DNA of 64,000 bases from Symsagittifera roscoffensis (lineage: Eukaryota > Xenacoelomorpha > Acoela > Convolutidae). Each line of letters opens with the position of its first letter. Position 1 is the stretch's first letter. The stretch covers positions 28,206,848 to 28,270,847 of the forward strand of contig NC_087070.1 in the NCBI RefSeq assembly GCF_963678635.1, written 5' to 3'. The notes below the pieces were generated by a model. That model was not told where the DNA came from, ran no database searches, and worked only from the letters and a program-made list of their open reading frames with translations. The translations under genes and the position numbers were made by a program. Shown here piece after piece: positions 34,541-47,427 of this stretch.

Positions 34541-36020
34541 TTAGTATTTTAGATTGTGGATTGAAATTTTTGTAACCTTTCCGTGGTTGACTTCTGAGTC
34601 GTAATGATTGTCGTCGTTGTCTAGACTTTTCTTTTGTTTCTTGTGATAAAAAAATTTTTCTTCTAGTTTTCGATTTTTTTTTTGTTTTTGGGGTATTTGT
34701 TTACTGCTAATTTTTTGATTTTTTGTTGGGTTTTTCAAACTTCTTTGTTTTTTAGTTTTAATGCGTTGAATAATTTGTAGCATGTGTTTGTTGGTGATTA
34801 TTGTCTGAGTTGTCATGGACAATTTTTAGTCCTGCAAAAGAGTATAACTGTTTAAATTTGGGAAGAGCGTGTTCTTTTGAGTAAAATGGTAAAAGATTGT
34901 TTCTGTGTTGAATCAATTTTCTGTGTTGAATCAATCAGTTGTATTTCCTTTTTATTTGAATCAATAAGTGTATATGTTACATCAGTGGGTTTGTAAATAA
35001 ACTGAAATGGTCTTTTTCGGATCGCTTGTAACTTTTTGGATTTTCCTTTTTGTGTTCCGATTTTTAGCTTTGCAGCTGGTGTGAAGCGTGAATTAATTTG
35101 TGATTGAATGTTTTATCTTTGTAATAGTTTTTTGTCTACTTTTTTGATAAATTTCAAAATTCTTTTTTCTCTGTTCAAAATTCATGTGTGTCGGAGCTAA
35201 TTTTAAAACTTGTGGGTGATGAAAATGATCTTCAATGTGCGTAGGAAACGGTAATTTATAACAAATTATTGCTCTAGTAGGTTGGCAATAGCTCTAGTGT
35301 TTTCTAGTGTTTTTTGAGAAATTTGCTCTGAGTGTTATTGGTTTCCGTGATTTTTCATTGAAAACAATTTCACAAGGTGATAGTCCTGGGTTTTTGTTTC
35401 TCTGCGAGTTATAAGCTAAGAGAATATTTTTACGTCTGTTGATCATTCGGTGTATTTTGTATCATTTCCATTTACGACACATCTGAGGTACTCTTGTAGT
35501 AAACGGTTCATTCCTTCGACTAAACCATTAGTCCACGTTCATGGTTGTGTTTAATATTGTATAGATGGCATAATGTGTTGATTTCATTATTTATAAATTC
35601 AGTGCCATTATCGGTGACAAGGCGTTCTGGTAATCCAAATTTGGCTATCCAGTGTTCGTAAAGTGTTGTATATGCAAAATATGCACTACAATGAGATACA
35701 GGGTTGAGTGCTACATAGTGTGTAAATTGATCAACTATAACCATTATATATGAGTTTCCTTCTGGAGAGGGCGATATCGGTCCTTTTGTATCAGATGAGA
35801 TTCTGTGGTTGAAATATAAACTTTGTCCTGAAAAGTCTTGTTTTTCTGCTATTTGTTTCTGATGTGGAAATGGTTTGTTTAACTGGCATGTTATGCATTC
35901 GTTACATAATTTTTAAAATCCAAATCGGTGCATTTGAAAAGTAAAAAATTTGGATAAATTCTTCTGATCCTGCATGTCCTTTTGTATTTGAGAAATGTGA
36001 AATGTGAAATGCTAGGAAGG
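34541..36020 (-). pseudogene. Ty3/gypsy integrase relic
   Basis: At 35,520-35,744 the minus strand reads MVIVDQFTHYVALNPV, then LPERLVTDNGTEFINNEINT, the rve core with its first and second catalytic Asp. Upstream is a zinc-binding remnant (NECITCQLNKPFP near 35,885-35,925). The Lys-rich frame at 34,541-34,822 is probably the end of the pol region. Broken. Confidence 0.85.
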
Positions 36021-36299
36021 TCATACTTAAGGGTCAACAGGGTACTTGTAATTCAGATGTTTTAAATTCTAAAATATCGGTGTTTTCGTTTATGGATGTG
36101 TTATTATTTTTTCTCAAGTATCTAAGAAGTGTTTTTTTTTCCTAGAATTGTGATATCTACTTTTATGGGTTTGGTTTCATATTTGTGCCAACATTTTAGT
36201 TGTTTCATGATAATAGTTGTCCCATAATTTCAATTTCTGTTTTTCAAAGAGGTGTATTATCTAGAGGGTCATGTAGGTTAAACGCTTGATTTAATTTGT

Positions 36300-38240
36300 G
36301 TTTATATCTAGAGGTCATGATAAATTTATGGTATCAGTTAGTTTTCCCTTACTACTATGGGTAAAATGTCTGTCCTATACTCTTTGTGTTTAGGTGATTT
36401 TTGTTGTGTATTGTTTTTGATCCATGATGAATATGGTATCGGTTTAAATGTAGACTTTCCTAACAAGTCTACTTCAGAGTGATTATTTTGGCAACCTAGA
36501 TAAAATGAAAAATGTTGTATAATAACTAATTGTGGATTATCAAGGTCGGTTTTTACTGCATAATTGCATTCTAATTGGGGTCATATTTCGTCTTTTGCAA
36601 GAAACATCTTATTATTTTGTGGGATTTCTACTGTTGTTTTTTTTGTTAATAACTCAGGTGGTGTGTTTCGACAGTGTGTCCGGCAATCCAAGATTTTTCC
36701 CGCGGTGCAAACTATATATAAGTTTTGGAATTTCATTAGAATTAAGTTAAATCTATAAACTCTATGTTTTGGATTTGACTTTGGTGTATAAAGAAAAAAA
36801 TATAGGTTTTTGATCTGTACATAGAACTGTTGGATGTTTTGCTTCAAGTAATAAAAAATCATATTCTGTGAGAGTATATAATGAAGCTGTGCATTCTCTC
36901 AAGAGTTTAGAGAGTTTAAGTTAAGCTTGCGTAAAAAGACTTGAAATTGCTGAATTATTGTTTATTTTGTTTGTTCCAAAGTGTGATTGTAATAATGCTG
37001 CGCCGATTCCAAAATTGGAGGCGTCGCACATAACATAAAATGGTTGGTCTGGATCTCGAATAGTATTTGATATTTCTTCAGTGAGTAGTGTTTTCATATC
37101 TCAAATCATTTTTGGTGTTCTGTTGTCCATTCAAAATTATTTTATTGTCTCAGAATTTTATAAAATGGTCTTAAACATAATTACATTTTTTAGACGTATT
37201 TACTTAAAAAGTTTTGCATTCCAAAAAAATGTTGGAATTTTTTTTTTATTTGATGCGTGTTGAAGTTTTATGATTGCGTCCATTTTTATAGACTGATTGT
37301 TTTTCCTTCAATAAAAAGTGCAAGAAATTTTACACGACTAAAGAAAAAATTGGATTTGTCTGGGGCTGCTTTCATGTTTTCTTTGAGTAGTATTTGGTGG
37401 TATTGATCCAATATTAAATAATTTCGTGTTTTAATTGTGATTGAACAAAAACATCGTCTAATAAGGTTATGACATTTTTCTGAGTTTAGGTGGTCAAATA
37501 ATGTTTCACATTAATGCTGAAAATGCTGCTGGACCTATGGAAATTCCATAGAAAAGTCTATTGAAATCGTATTCATGATTTCCAATAACAAACTCTATTA
37601 AGCGTCGTGATTGTTCATCTAGTTTCATTTGTTTATATGTTCAAGTCAGCTGTTGTAAATATTTTCCTTTTTTTGTGAGAACTACTTGTATTGGTTCTAT
37701 GGGCCAATTACATTTAGATTCATAAATAATTGAATTGAGGTATCTTGCGTCTAGATCAAGTTTTAATCAATCTCCTTTAGCGAGAATAAAAACGAGATTT
37801 ATGAATGTGTTTTTTTTGGTTGTTCTTTTTTGTTAACTAGAGAAATGATGTCGTATTGTTCTAATATATCTACTAATCTATTGAATTTATCTTGTAAATG
37901 AATTGGAACTTTACTTGCTCAGTGTTTTTTGAAAATTGCGTCAGGTTTCAGAGGTAGATGTAGTGGTGAATTTGCTTTTCCAACATCAAATCTAGATGTA
38001 GCGAAAAAGATGTAGTTCTTCTAGTTGTTCAAATTCTTGTTGTGTAATTTGAGATTGTTGAAAATTGATCTTTGTAAAAATTTTTTGTTGTTCAGTGGTA
38101 TACTTTGATAGCTGAAACGTTGGTTTGAAAAAAAGGGTTTTAGTAAAGTAGTCTGTATTTCGTTTTGGATCACTAATTATATTTTTAATTGATAAATTTT
38201 CCTTAAGAATTGTTGATTGGCATACATCTAATAACTTCAA
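36300..38240 (-). pseudogene. Ty3/gypsy reverse transcriptase and RNase H relic
   Basis: Near 37,860-37,960 the minus strand encodes HLQDKFNRLVDILEQYDII (family: l...g.I.pS.SpyaSP entry). Near 37,330-37,430 lies ENMKAAPDKSNFFFSRVKFL (family: kl.p.Kc.f....v.fLG). RNase H is expected over 36.3-37.1 kb, where the sequence is very decayed. Broken. Confidence 0.7.
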
Positions 38241-38439
38241 GATGTTGCTTACTCTAAATGCTGTTTCTACTGTGGGAGAAATTGTTGCATCTTTTTCACA
38301 ATATCATAAAATTCCTAGAGGTAAGTTATTTTTTATGGAAGTTTTTTTAAATTTATTCCGTGTGCTGTAGCTAATCTGTTTAAAGTCTTTGATGGTAATA
38401 ATTTTGGATGTAAAGTTTGTATTTCATTCAATGTGGAAA

Positions 38440-38560
38440 TGTTTATAATGTTCGGTTCTGCTCCTGAGTCTATTAAAAATCCTTTTCGAGGTCTGGCGAT
38501 TAAAAATTTATTACTTTCTGGACTTTCTAAGAGAAGTGGGATTTTTCAAGTTTTTTCGTA
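38440..38560 (-). pseudogene. Ty3/gypsy aspartic protease relic
   Basis: The minus strand near 38,445-38,485 encodes GFLIDSGAEPNIINI, with the retroviral-type catalytic triad D-S-G. It is followed by a Leu-rich segment (TLNEIQTLHPKLLPSKTLNR). A basic low-complexity region with many Asn, Arg and Ser residues separates it from the zinc knuckle. Broken. Confidence 0.75.
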
Positions 38561-39499
38561 AAGGTAGTTGTAATTTATTTGCCGTATATTGGTATATTCT
38601 GTTCGTACTTGAATTTTCTTTAAATTTTTGTTCGGTATAGTCTCTTATGTCTTGTGTTTTTGTCTAATTTCTAATTTGTCTAATTTTTGTTGCTTTTATA
38701 ATAATTCGGTTCAATTGGGTTTTCGTATTCATTTTCAATTCTGAAGCATGTTTATTGAAAGCGTGTTTTCTGTTTCGCTTTCATCATCTGTGGATTCACA
38801 CTTTATGTGATTTAGTTGTAATTATAAATTTTTTTTGTTATCAATACCGGGAGGGTCTGATTGAGTTTCTTCAGTTGATTGTACCTGGTTGATTTGTCTT
38901 TGATGTTTAGGTGTACTACTTCTACAGTTTTGTTGTGAATGTTGATATTGTGCATTATTCCTATGTGGTGACTGGGAATAATTTCTTTGTCGATTTGAAT
39001 AATTAAAATTTGGGTTCTTAGAATTGTCACGTGATCTTTTGCGATAATTATTATACTTTGATTTGTTGTTTGAATAGTTTCGTGATCTATTATTTGAGTT
39101 TTGTGTTTTCTGATTGTTTGAGTAGCTCAGGTTTTAGTTATAAGAGGATTTTCTGGAACGGTTGTTTGAATAGTGTCTCTTTCGAGAGTTTGAATATGAA
39201 CGATTTCTATTATAATTGGAAGTAGTTATTTCTGTTTGAGCTTGATCTTGAATAATTATTACTTTATTGATTGTTATGACTGTTTGATTGACTATATCTA
39301 ATTTTTGAGAAATTTCGTGAATTTCTTCAATCTGGAGATTTTCCGCGGTAGTTATTTTTGTTAGGTGACTGTTGTCGAGGTATTATAATTGATTAACTGA
39401 GAGTAGTTTTCCTGAACTATTATTACTGTGAAGGTTTTTGTTTGGTAAATTCTGGTTTTTTTCTTGTTCTGATAAATTATTTATTTGGCTCGCTCTATT

Positions 39500-42400
39500 T
39501 CTGTGGTTTGTTCTAATTATCTTGTTGTTTTTGTCTACATTCAGTAATGCTATGTCCATATCTACGGCAATAATAACACCATTTTTGGGTTTTTCTCCTA
39601 GAATTTGGGTTTTTCTCCTAGATATCTAATATTTGAGTGATTTTTTCAGTTAGTTCAGTAACGGCGTCATGAATGTTTTTTGTTTGTGAAGTAGTTGTGT
39701 GAATGTTGTTTATGTATTTATTTTAAATTTTCTGTTTCTTCCAGTTTCATAGTGATTTCAGCTCGTTCTAGTTTGTCTACTAGTTTCAAGGTTTCAACAT
39801 GTCTATATCAAGCTCACGAATTGAAGATGGATGTAATGCTCTCTTTTTTCTCGCTAATTTTCTTAATTGTGGTGTTAGAGTCATCGTCAAAATTTCTGTC
39901 GTTTTGTGTTTTTATTAAAACGACAGAAACGACAGTCTAGAGTTAGACAAAAATTTAGAGTTTTGGTTATGCTGGGAGGACGGATAGTTTTTGCTACGAT
40001 CCACTGCAGATCGTGGTTGATCGTTGAAAAAATCTGACTAATTTTTCGATTCTTACTGCAAGTTGTTTAATTATTTCATTAGGGAGTCTACGAATTTCGT
40101 TGCATAGAACTCTTTGATATGGTTTATTTTTTCAGAGTCGAACATTTTTGAAAATTTTTGTGTGAATCTTTTCCAGTCTGATTTAGAATCTATAGGTAAA
40201 ACCGAAAACCATTTTTCGGCTGCGGCATCAAATGTGGTTTGGATTAGACCTGGGCGTCTATTTATCCAATTTTGATGAAGTGGCGTATTTACTGGTTCTG
40301 TTTCTATATTTAAAATTAGATTAGCTGAGACTGCGTTTAAATAATCTTCTACTGAGTATTCAGGATCTGTTTTTGTGAATACCATTAGTGGTTCATTAGA
40401 AGATATAGAAGATCCACCCATATTATGTGGATTCATAGTCATTTGTAGTGATTCTGCGGCATTTGTTATTTGAGAAAATTTGTAAGTTGTTTTTGTAATT
40501 TCAGGTTGTAAATAATATTGTTATGGGATTCCATTTTGCATTTGAGTTGGTTGATAAGTTTGTGTATTCAGAGGACTTTGTGATTGAAAGTTATTGTTAT
40601 ATGATTCTGTGTTTTGTCTTGTTTGTCATGTTTGTTCATTTCGTGTATATGGTTTAAAAAGATCTGGTTGATAAATAGGATCTGGTTGATCAATATTCCA
40701 ATTATTGTTTTGGTTGATTTGTGCTGAATCAATGATGATTTTAGCTTTAATAATCTTCATCTTCTGAATAATGTGGTTGATTTCTTGTATGATGTTCATT
40801 AGTCATGTTTTTATTTTGCTGGAAGGGCGGATAATTTTTGCTACGATCTACTGTAGCTAGTGGTTGATCGTTGAAAAGTACTGAGTGAGAGGCTTGTTGT
40901 GGTACATTTTAAAAATGGTTTTGTGCTTGTGAGTGATTTTGACAGTTCATTTAGGGTGTTTTTGTTACTTTGGATTTTGCAAAAAAGTTGTAGTTATGAT
41001 CTGAAAACGTTTTTTGTTGTTTATTTGTTTCTCCTGGTGTCGTTACTGGTCTAAATATTTGAGAATCCATTTGTGAGTTTTTTTAGTGATAGAAGATTTT
41101 ACTGTGGATATTATAGTTGTTTGCAGAAAACCTGTAGTTTTGTCTTTTGGAGTTGTAAGTATAGGATAAATGTGGGAGATGTTTTGTTGTGTTGTTGTTG
41201 GCATTGTTTCGACTATTTCTTCATTAAGGAAATGTGATGGAGTTTGATTATCTAGTTGTGTGAAATTTCTTGTTACATTTAAGTTTTCTTGTGTATTAAT
41301 GAACGTGGAGTTTAAGCTTTTATTTCCTGTTCTGTCAGTGAACATTGCATTATAATTTAAAGGTGTTGCATCAATAGTAAGAGGAGTTAATCTAACATAG
41401 TCTTCATTCATAGAAATAGTGGTGATTGCTTGACTTGATATATCAGTTGTTATATTTTTAAATGATGGATGAGACCAATCAGGGTCCCAAACATAATCTG
41501 TTTTTTCTGCTAATACAGTTTCATTGTTTGAGTTTTTTGTGGTCGAAAACTTTTTTTATGATAGTGCTATGAGATCAATGTTATGGGCACACTAATCAAT
41601 TATGAACAATGCTAGTATTCTTTGTTAATCATGTTTGACATTTTTGAGATTTCGTTACTAATGAGGTTTTCACGGATCGTATTAAAAAATTTTGAGAAAA
41701 GATAGAATTCTTGTCTTACAGCGGTTGAATGTCGGGAAGTTTGATTTGGTGACTCATTTTGTATTCCTTTCAATTCTAGTATAGATAGATAGCTATAAAT
41801 AAGTGAAAAACATCGTTTGTGAATATTGAATTTGCTCTTTGTGAATTTTGATGTTGTATTTTTTTATATAGTCTGTGAAAACTTTCGAGAATTCTATATC
41901 TAAGTCATCTGTTTGTCTTTGATGTGTAGGGTGATTTACTTTCGGAGATAAAATTTCAATTGTGATTATACCGTAATGTGATGTGATATAACTTTGAGAT
42001 AGTGGTCAAGGATTCGTTGTTTTATTCTTATTTCAGGAAACTCCTGTTTACATGGGCTATTTCCTTTTTCAAACTAATTTACAATTAATTTGTGACAAAA
42101 TGGTACTTGTCCTCGGGCGGGATCACTATGTGGTTGTATGAAAAGTGGAAGTATCGAGTTATCATTGAAAATTTTTATATATTCGATCATGTTTTAAATT
42201 GTAGAACTCTTAGTGTGTAACATTCAATACGTTTTATTGGTTGATTCCAATTATATAGGCTTTTTAGTTTGTTTATATATGATTTTTTTATTTTGCGTTT
42301 TTCTTTAATTGATGATGGTGTTGTAGCTTTTGAGTCAGAAAAATATATTTGGTCTTCCATCGGGTTATTCTCATTAATGGAATCTTTTAATCCTTGATGT

Positions 42401-42556
42401 TCTGTATTGTGTTTGTTTCAGATTCTGAGACTGCATCTCGTCATTTTGAAAATCGTTTCTTGATAATTTGCTTTTGTTTTGTAATAATTCTGTTTTTTGT
42501 GCTTTTCTTTTCGACCTAATATATCCTATTGTTTTTCTGTGCTGTTGTTTGTTCAT
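39500..42556 (-). pseudogene. Ty3/gypsy gag relic with CCHC zinc knuckle
   Basis: An Asn/Thr-rich N-terminal part (41,043-41,411) is followed by a conserved capsid-like part (40,071-40,442) with DPEYSVEDYLNAVSANLIL and AAAEKWFSVLPIDSKSDW. A zinc knuckle CYYCRRYGHSITEC (C-x2-C-x4-H-x4-C) is encoded at 39,537-39,578. Gag coats the RNA genome and the knuckle binds nucleic acid. Broken. Confidence 0.8.
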
Positions 42557-42559
42557 TTT

Positions 42560-44050
42560 CCAAAACTGTTAGTTCTTACGGTTTTTGTGTGGTTATCCTA
42601 ACTTGAGGCATAGGTTGTCGTGGTTGACGGGTTAGAGAGAGAGAGTATCTCAGTTCGTGAGAATATTTTTTTTGCTTTCTCGTGACTTGTTCTTAATCTA
42701 TGAGTACCTTAGTTAACCTTACCTGGGGGTTTGTTTGTGATTTGTGATCAAGGGTTGGCGAATACTAAATCAATGCACAAGGGTCAGGTATAATTAGAAC
42801 ACAGGTAGACCGTTAGGTACTATTTTATGACTTACTAATTAATTAAAGGTTTTAGCCTGGGTCATCTCAGAGGAAGGTCTCAAGTGAAGGATGATTAACT
42901 GAAGTTCTTCACTATCTAACTTAATCAAAATGGTTAGTTTTTCAAAAATTTCTATTAGTCTTGGGTCGTTTATAAGGGTTGGGTAGTGCATCGACGTTTG
43001 AGGTCGTTAAACACTTCTAAAATAATGGGATGGGGAGAACAAGATTGTTCTGATATGATCCAAGAAAAGCCTTGATGATCAGTAATTGAAGAAGATAATT
43101 AGTTTCAATTGAAGTTAACGATCCAAGGAAAGCATGTGTGATCTGTTTATGAAAGAAAAATGAATAATGGGAAGCGAAGATTAGCCTTGGTAAGTTTTTA
43201 TGAAAAGTTTAAGAAAATTTAAAAATTAAAGCTTAGATGAAATTAATTTTCAAATTTACGCTGTTATGTTTTGGGTGATGAATCTGAGCCAGGACAACCA
43301 TGTGTGTTAATTTATGGAACTAAACAATGAATCTTAAAACAAGCTAATTTTTTATTTTTTATTCAATAATTTTTTTGTTCATAACTTTTGACTGACTGCA
43401 GAGTTTGGGGGAAAAGACTTGTGTTATTTTTATCAGTCGTTATTGTATAGATAGTAGGTTTAGCACCAAATAGGTTGTTGAAGAAATATTCTTCAAATAG
43501 TTTTCAAGTCAGTAAATGAAAATTTAAATTTACTGCATAAAGTCGTCTTAGTGCAAAACTTGTTCCGGTTTCCGTCGTACTATCATGTAGTAGAGTGATC
43601 CGTTTCCTGATCGTTGTTCACGCCTTGAACTTGGTGTTCTTTCAATACCTGTTAATTCTTGTATTGTTTGGAAAATTGGCGTAGATTTATTGTAGAGACA
43701 TTTCTATCAAATAATCTATTCCGTTTAATATTTTTGCAATCTGGCAATTGTCTAATTCTCAGTTCTATTGTCTAATTTTAAGTTAATTAAGGTCTTATTC
43801 GAGACTGTTGGTCGCACCAGATGAAATATGAGCCTTGGCCTGTACTCATAGAGTAATTTCAGATAAGGTACACCGTCTGTTCGTCACGCACCTAATTTTC
43901 GGCCGGATAGATTTGTGCAACTTCTTAGTCTAATACCAATCTTAATCTTACTCTGATATCTCCTAGTCTCAATAGATCTAGTGTATACTGGTTTTAAAGA
44001 GTTGGTTCTTGGAGTTTATCCACAAGGAGAACAACTGTATTCAAAGATTT
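42560..44050. other. Gene-free stretch beyond the gypsy relic
   Basis: About 1.5 kb without a recognised gene. It is where the upstream LTR and leader of the minus-strand gypsy relic should lie. No terminal repeat partner was found near 30-31 kb, so this is not confirmed. Confidence 0.35.
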
Positions 44051-44850
44051 ATTCAAATTGTTCTGACGCTGAAACTACAATGCTAATTTAAATTATCCGG
44101 ACAAAACGAACAAAACTTGAATTTTCAAACGCGTTTTTCCCAAATTGGGTTAAAATTAGACAAAAAATGAAGAGAAGAAAAGTTGCTTAGAATTTCACCA
44201 GAATTATTACGGAGCCATGTTTTCTCCGAAATTCTCAACAAAAATTTTACCCCAAAAATGGGTCATTTTGTCATCTTGGTTTTTTTTTTCAATTAGTCAA
44301 AAAATACGCTGAAACCACTTTTTTAATGAATAAGAAAATTAAATCACACGAAGCCTCTTACACAGCCCAACAAAGTATAACCAGGGTTAAATCTCCAAAA
44401 AATTGCGCAAATTGTTTAAAATTTATTTTAAACAGAGATTCTGGGTTTTATATAGTAAAAATCACATTTATTGAATATCGAGTGAAAATTTTTTCTCTTT
44501 TACTGGTTTTTGAAGATTTAACCTTTGTTAAAACTTGTTGAACTGCGTAAGAGGCTTCTTGTGATATAATTTTCTTATCAATTAACAAATAGTTTCAGCG
44601 TAATTCTTGATTAATTGAAAAAAGCCAAAATGACTCATTTTATGGGTAAAATTTTTTGTTGAGAATTTGGGATAAAAAATGCACTATATTAATCCTGGTG
44701 AAATTCTAAGCAACTTTGTTCTCTTCACTTTTTGTCTAATCCTAACCCAAATTGAAAAAAACTCAAATATCAAGTTTTGTTCGTTTTGTCCGGATAATTT
44801 AAATCAGCACTGTACAAGTAGTTTCAGCACTTACAAATTACTGTCAATAT
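44050..44850. mobile_element. Foldback element with ~370-bp inverted arms
   Basis: The two halves are imperfect inverted copies. Matched landmarks, left and right, are ACGCTGAAACTAC, ATTTAAATTATCCGGACAAA, ACGAACAAAACTTGA, AATTCTCAACAAAAATTTTAC, ATACGCTGAAAC and CGAAGCCTCTTAC. The inner symmetry point is near 44,440. The best-matched core is 44,086-44,804, and weaker symmetry reaches about 44,050 and 44,850. No transposase was found, and no target duplication could be fixed. Confidence 0.75.
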
Positions 44851-47400
44851 TCGAGATGGAATATGATTGGTTAGTTAGTAATATTTTATAGTGGTAATTT
44901 ACCAATAATATAATTGGTTTATAAATACTAGTTCAGAACTGGTTCCACTTGGAACAAAATCTATCCTATGGAATGTGGAGAATCAGAGCCGTCAACGGAT
45001 GGGACATGACCTGTTCTTGAACCAAACCCAAAATCTCAAAAACGGGAGGTTTTTTTGATAAATTTCATTAAATTTAAGAAAAAAAAGCTCAAAAAACAAT
45101 AAAAGTTATTTGCTGAGGGCGATACCTTTTTGTGAGTCGCCGCTAATGAAGAAGAGCTTCCCGCTACCCGTCGTTTTCATTGAACACACTCAAAAAACGG
45201 ACTAAAAACTAAAAAATTCACTTTTCTTAGTGCCATAATTTTATGTGTAAGAAGATCGGGCGTAGGCGCTTATGAAAAGAAGCTCCTCAAAATCTCAGTT
45301 TTGGTAGGGGTTAGCTTTCGAGAAAATGAGAAAAAAAAACTATTGGTCAAAGATTCCTTCCAGAATTTGTCGAAGGCTGTAGGCAAACAGATAAAGCATA
45401 AATAGACCTGGAGAGTATGCAAGCACACAAGGTTATAGGCGGTCTTTCTATGAATAAGCCTTTTTCGAAAATCGGTTAGAAAGGTTTTTGAGAAAACTTT
45501 TTTCATTTTTTTTTGGAGTTGGGGGCTGATAAAGTTTTCGAAAGCATGTCAAAAAATATACAACCAACCCCATACATTTTCATGGAACCTGTTTTTATCG
45601 AACAAAAAGTTTGAGCTATTATGCTAAGCAAGACATTTGAAATTCAAATTGCCAACTGAGCAAAAGTTACGAAGCGGAAACAAGGCCGACGATCTTTAAG
45701 CAGATACCAGTTGGAGCCGGAAAAAAAACTGATTTTGTTTCAAGTACACACTGAAACTACCCTGCACTAATCACTACCCGCCCAGTAATTAAGTTTGAAC
45801 TTTCATAAAAATGAGCATGGCAGTATCCTAAGAGATTCAACTGATTTTGTTAAACTAGTTGTTAACCCGAAAAAATCAATAAATTAATTGAAAGGATACC
45901 AAATACGTTTTTGAGAGCTGCATTTATTAACAAAAATTGTTTTCCGGCAGAAATGATACAAATTTCTCAAAACAAGACCTCAGTAAAATTACCACTGCCT
46001 GGGAGATCACCATTGTTTACTGAAGCTTCAAAACAATTTTTAAATTGGATCTTTTTTAAGACCTGCTAATTATAGATGATTAGCTAAATGTTGACAATTT
46101 TTTTATACAATTTTTGTTTTTTTGACAATGTTTATTGACAATTTTTCAAAAAAGAAATTAAAACTCAATAAAAAACATTCATGCAATGCAAATAAAACTT
46201 CTGATAGTCGTAGTCCTTCCTAATTCGGTTCAAAATCCAATTTTGTGGCTTAAGACCCTTTCAATTACAGTAACGACTCCACTTGTCTATCAACTGAGGT
46301 AGAATTGAACGAGATAGCGGGCAACTACCGCAAAGTTTCCGACCACAGTCATCTTTGCACAGAATGAAAAAATTTTCATCCTTCAACTAAATGATAATAA
46401 TCGATGTACTGTTTATCTGTTTCGAACCCAAAAACTAAGCTGTTCATTAGCCACTGCATAAAAACATTTTATGCAGTGGCTAACCAAGTTGTCTCGTTTT
46501 GATATCGAAATCCTGAATTTTTTTGACAGCTAAAAATGCCAATCGGACTCAAGCCAAGTAAACTTCCACTTGACTTGTAGAAGTCAAACAGTAAATCAAA
46601 GTCAGCGTAACTGCAAAACTGCTTGTATAAACTGACAAAAAACTTCACCCGGAAACTTCATCTGACGCCGCTCCCTGGGTGCAGTCTTTTTTGACTTTAG
46701 CGGCAGAGCGGGAAATTCAGAAGTTGCCACATTCCGGTTGCAAACAACTCTCATACAATTGGTCAGATCAATCTCGAAAATATTGATTAATTTCATTTTA
46801 GTTGAGTTAGAAACTGATTCAAAGAACTTTGGGCGATGTCATCTTTCCAAAGAAATGACTTTGTCTGTTTTCCTTGTGCCTTACTCGCTTGTATTCAAGT
46901 TGCAAACATAATATTTCAGGTGAACTTTTCAAAATCATCACTGCTTGTAAATATCTCGACAAAACTTTAGGAAAACTATCGAAGTTTTATCAACCATTTA
47001 TCTTAGGTTCTGATCCATGTTCCGGTTGGGAATGCACCCGGAATCAATCACGGTTACTCGGCAGAACTTGATTCCGATCAACCTCTACAAAAAAACCGTA
47101 CGTGAACTACAATTTCAAATTTCGAACGTAGCAATCAAGACACTAACTTGTAGGGTTGTTTTTCTGTTTAATTTCTCATTAGCTTGAGTTTATGAGTACA
47201 TAGACTATTAATGATTAATTTTATGTGGCAAAGCTGATTGCCTGTCATATTATACTTATATTTCAGTTTTGGAATTTTTTCGCTTCACGGTAACTTAAGT
47301 TTCACAGGCTATCGGGCTTCAAAATGCCCGATTGTTCCCAAATGATTTGCATGTTTCTAACTGATTTGCTTGATTAGCAAAAATGATCCTAGAACAATAG
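44850..47400. other. Gene-poor stretch upstream of the membrane-protein gene
   Basis: About 2.5 kb with only short frames. Acceptor-like ATATTTCAG sites occur at about 46,911-46,919 and 47,258-47,266. The first opens a frame of about 50 codons (GELFKIITACKYLDKTLGKL) that could be an exon but has no recognised partner. A perfect hairpin lies at 46,447-46,483. Confidence 0.4.
46447..46483. repeat. Perfect 17-bp hairpin with 3-nt loop
   Basis: The arms are TTAGCCACTGCATAAAA (46,447-46,463) and its exact complement (46,467-46,483), separated by ACA. The loop is too short for a microRNA precursor. It is most simply explained by a recent inverted duplication through template switching. Confidence 0.7.
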
Positions 47401-47415
47401 AAAGCTGGAACATTG

Positions 47416-47422
47416 TTTTCAG
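47416..47422 (+). promoter_or_regulatory. Splice acceptor just upstream of the membrane-protein ATG
   Basis: TTTTCAG followed by TCAGC and the ATG. This arrangement is the standard cis- or spliced-leader acceptor context in nematodes. The acceptor use is inferred, not demonstrated. Confidence 0.45.
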
Positions 47423-47427
47423 TCAGC

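Larger units (their letters stand above)
31120..42560 (-). mobile_element. Ty3/gypsy LTR retroelement fossil with env-like region
   Basis: Read on the minus strand from 42.5 kb down, the order is gag (with CCHC knuckle), aspartic protease, reverse transcriptase/RNase H, integrase and an env-like third region. That order (RT before integrase) defines Ty3/gypsy; a third reading frame is known in errantivirus-like lineages. The + strand is conspicuously T- and G-rich throughout, so the coding strand is A-rich. No LTR pair was recognised. It is heavily broken, probably several tens of interruptions, and old. Confidence 0.85.

Noticed and set aside
31120-44050. LTR pair of the Ty3/gypsy relic
   Set aside because: No convincing direct repeat between 29.5-31.1 kb and 42.6-44.0 kb was seen by eye; a self-alignment would be needed.
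46874-47071. Possible upstream exon of the membrane-protein gene
   Set aside because: An acceptor-like ATATTTCAG is present, but the frame ends at a stop without a donor and shows no link to the downstream ORF.
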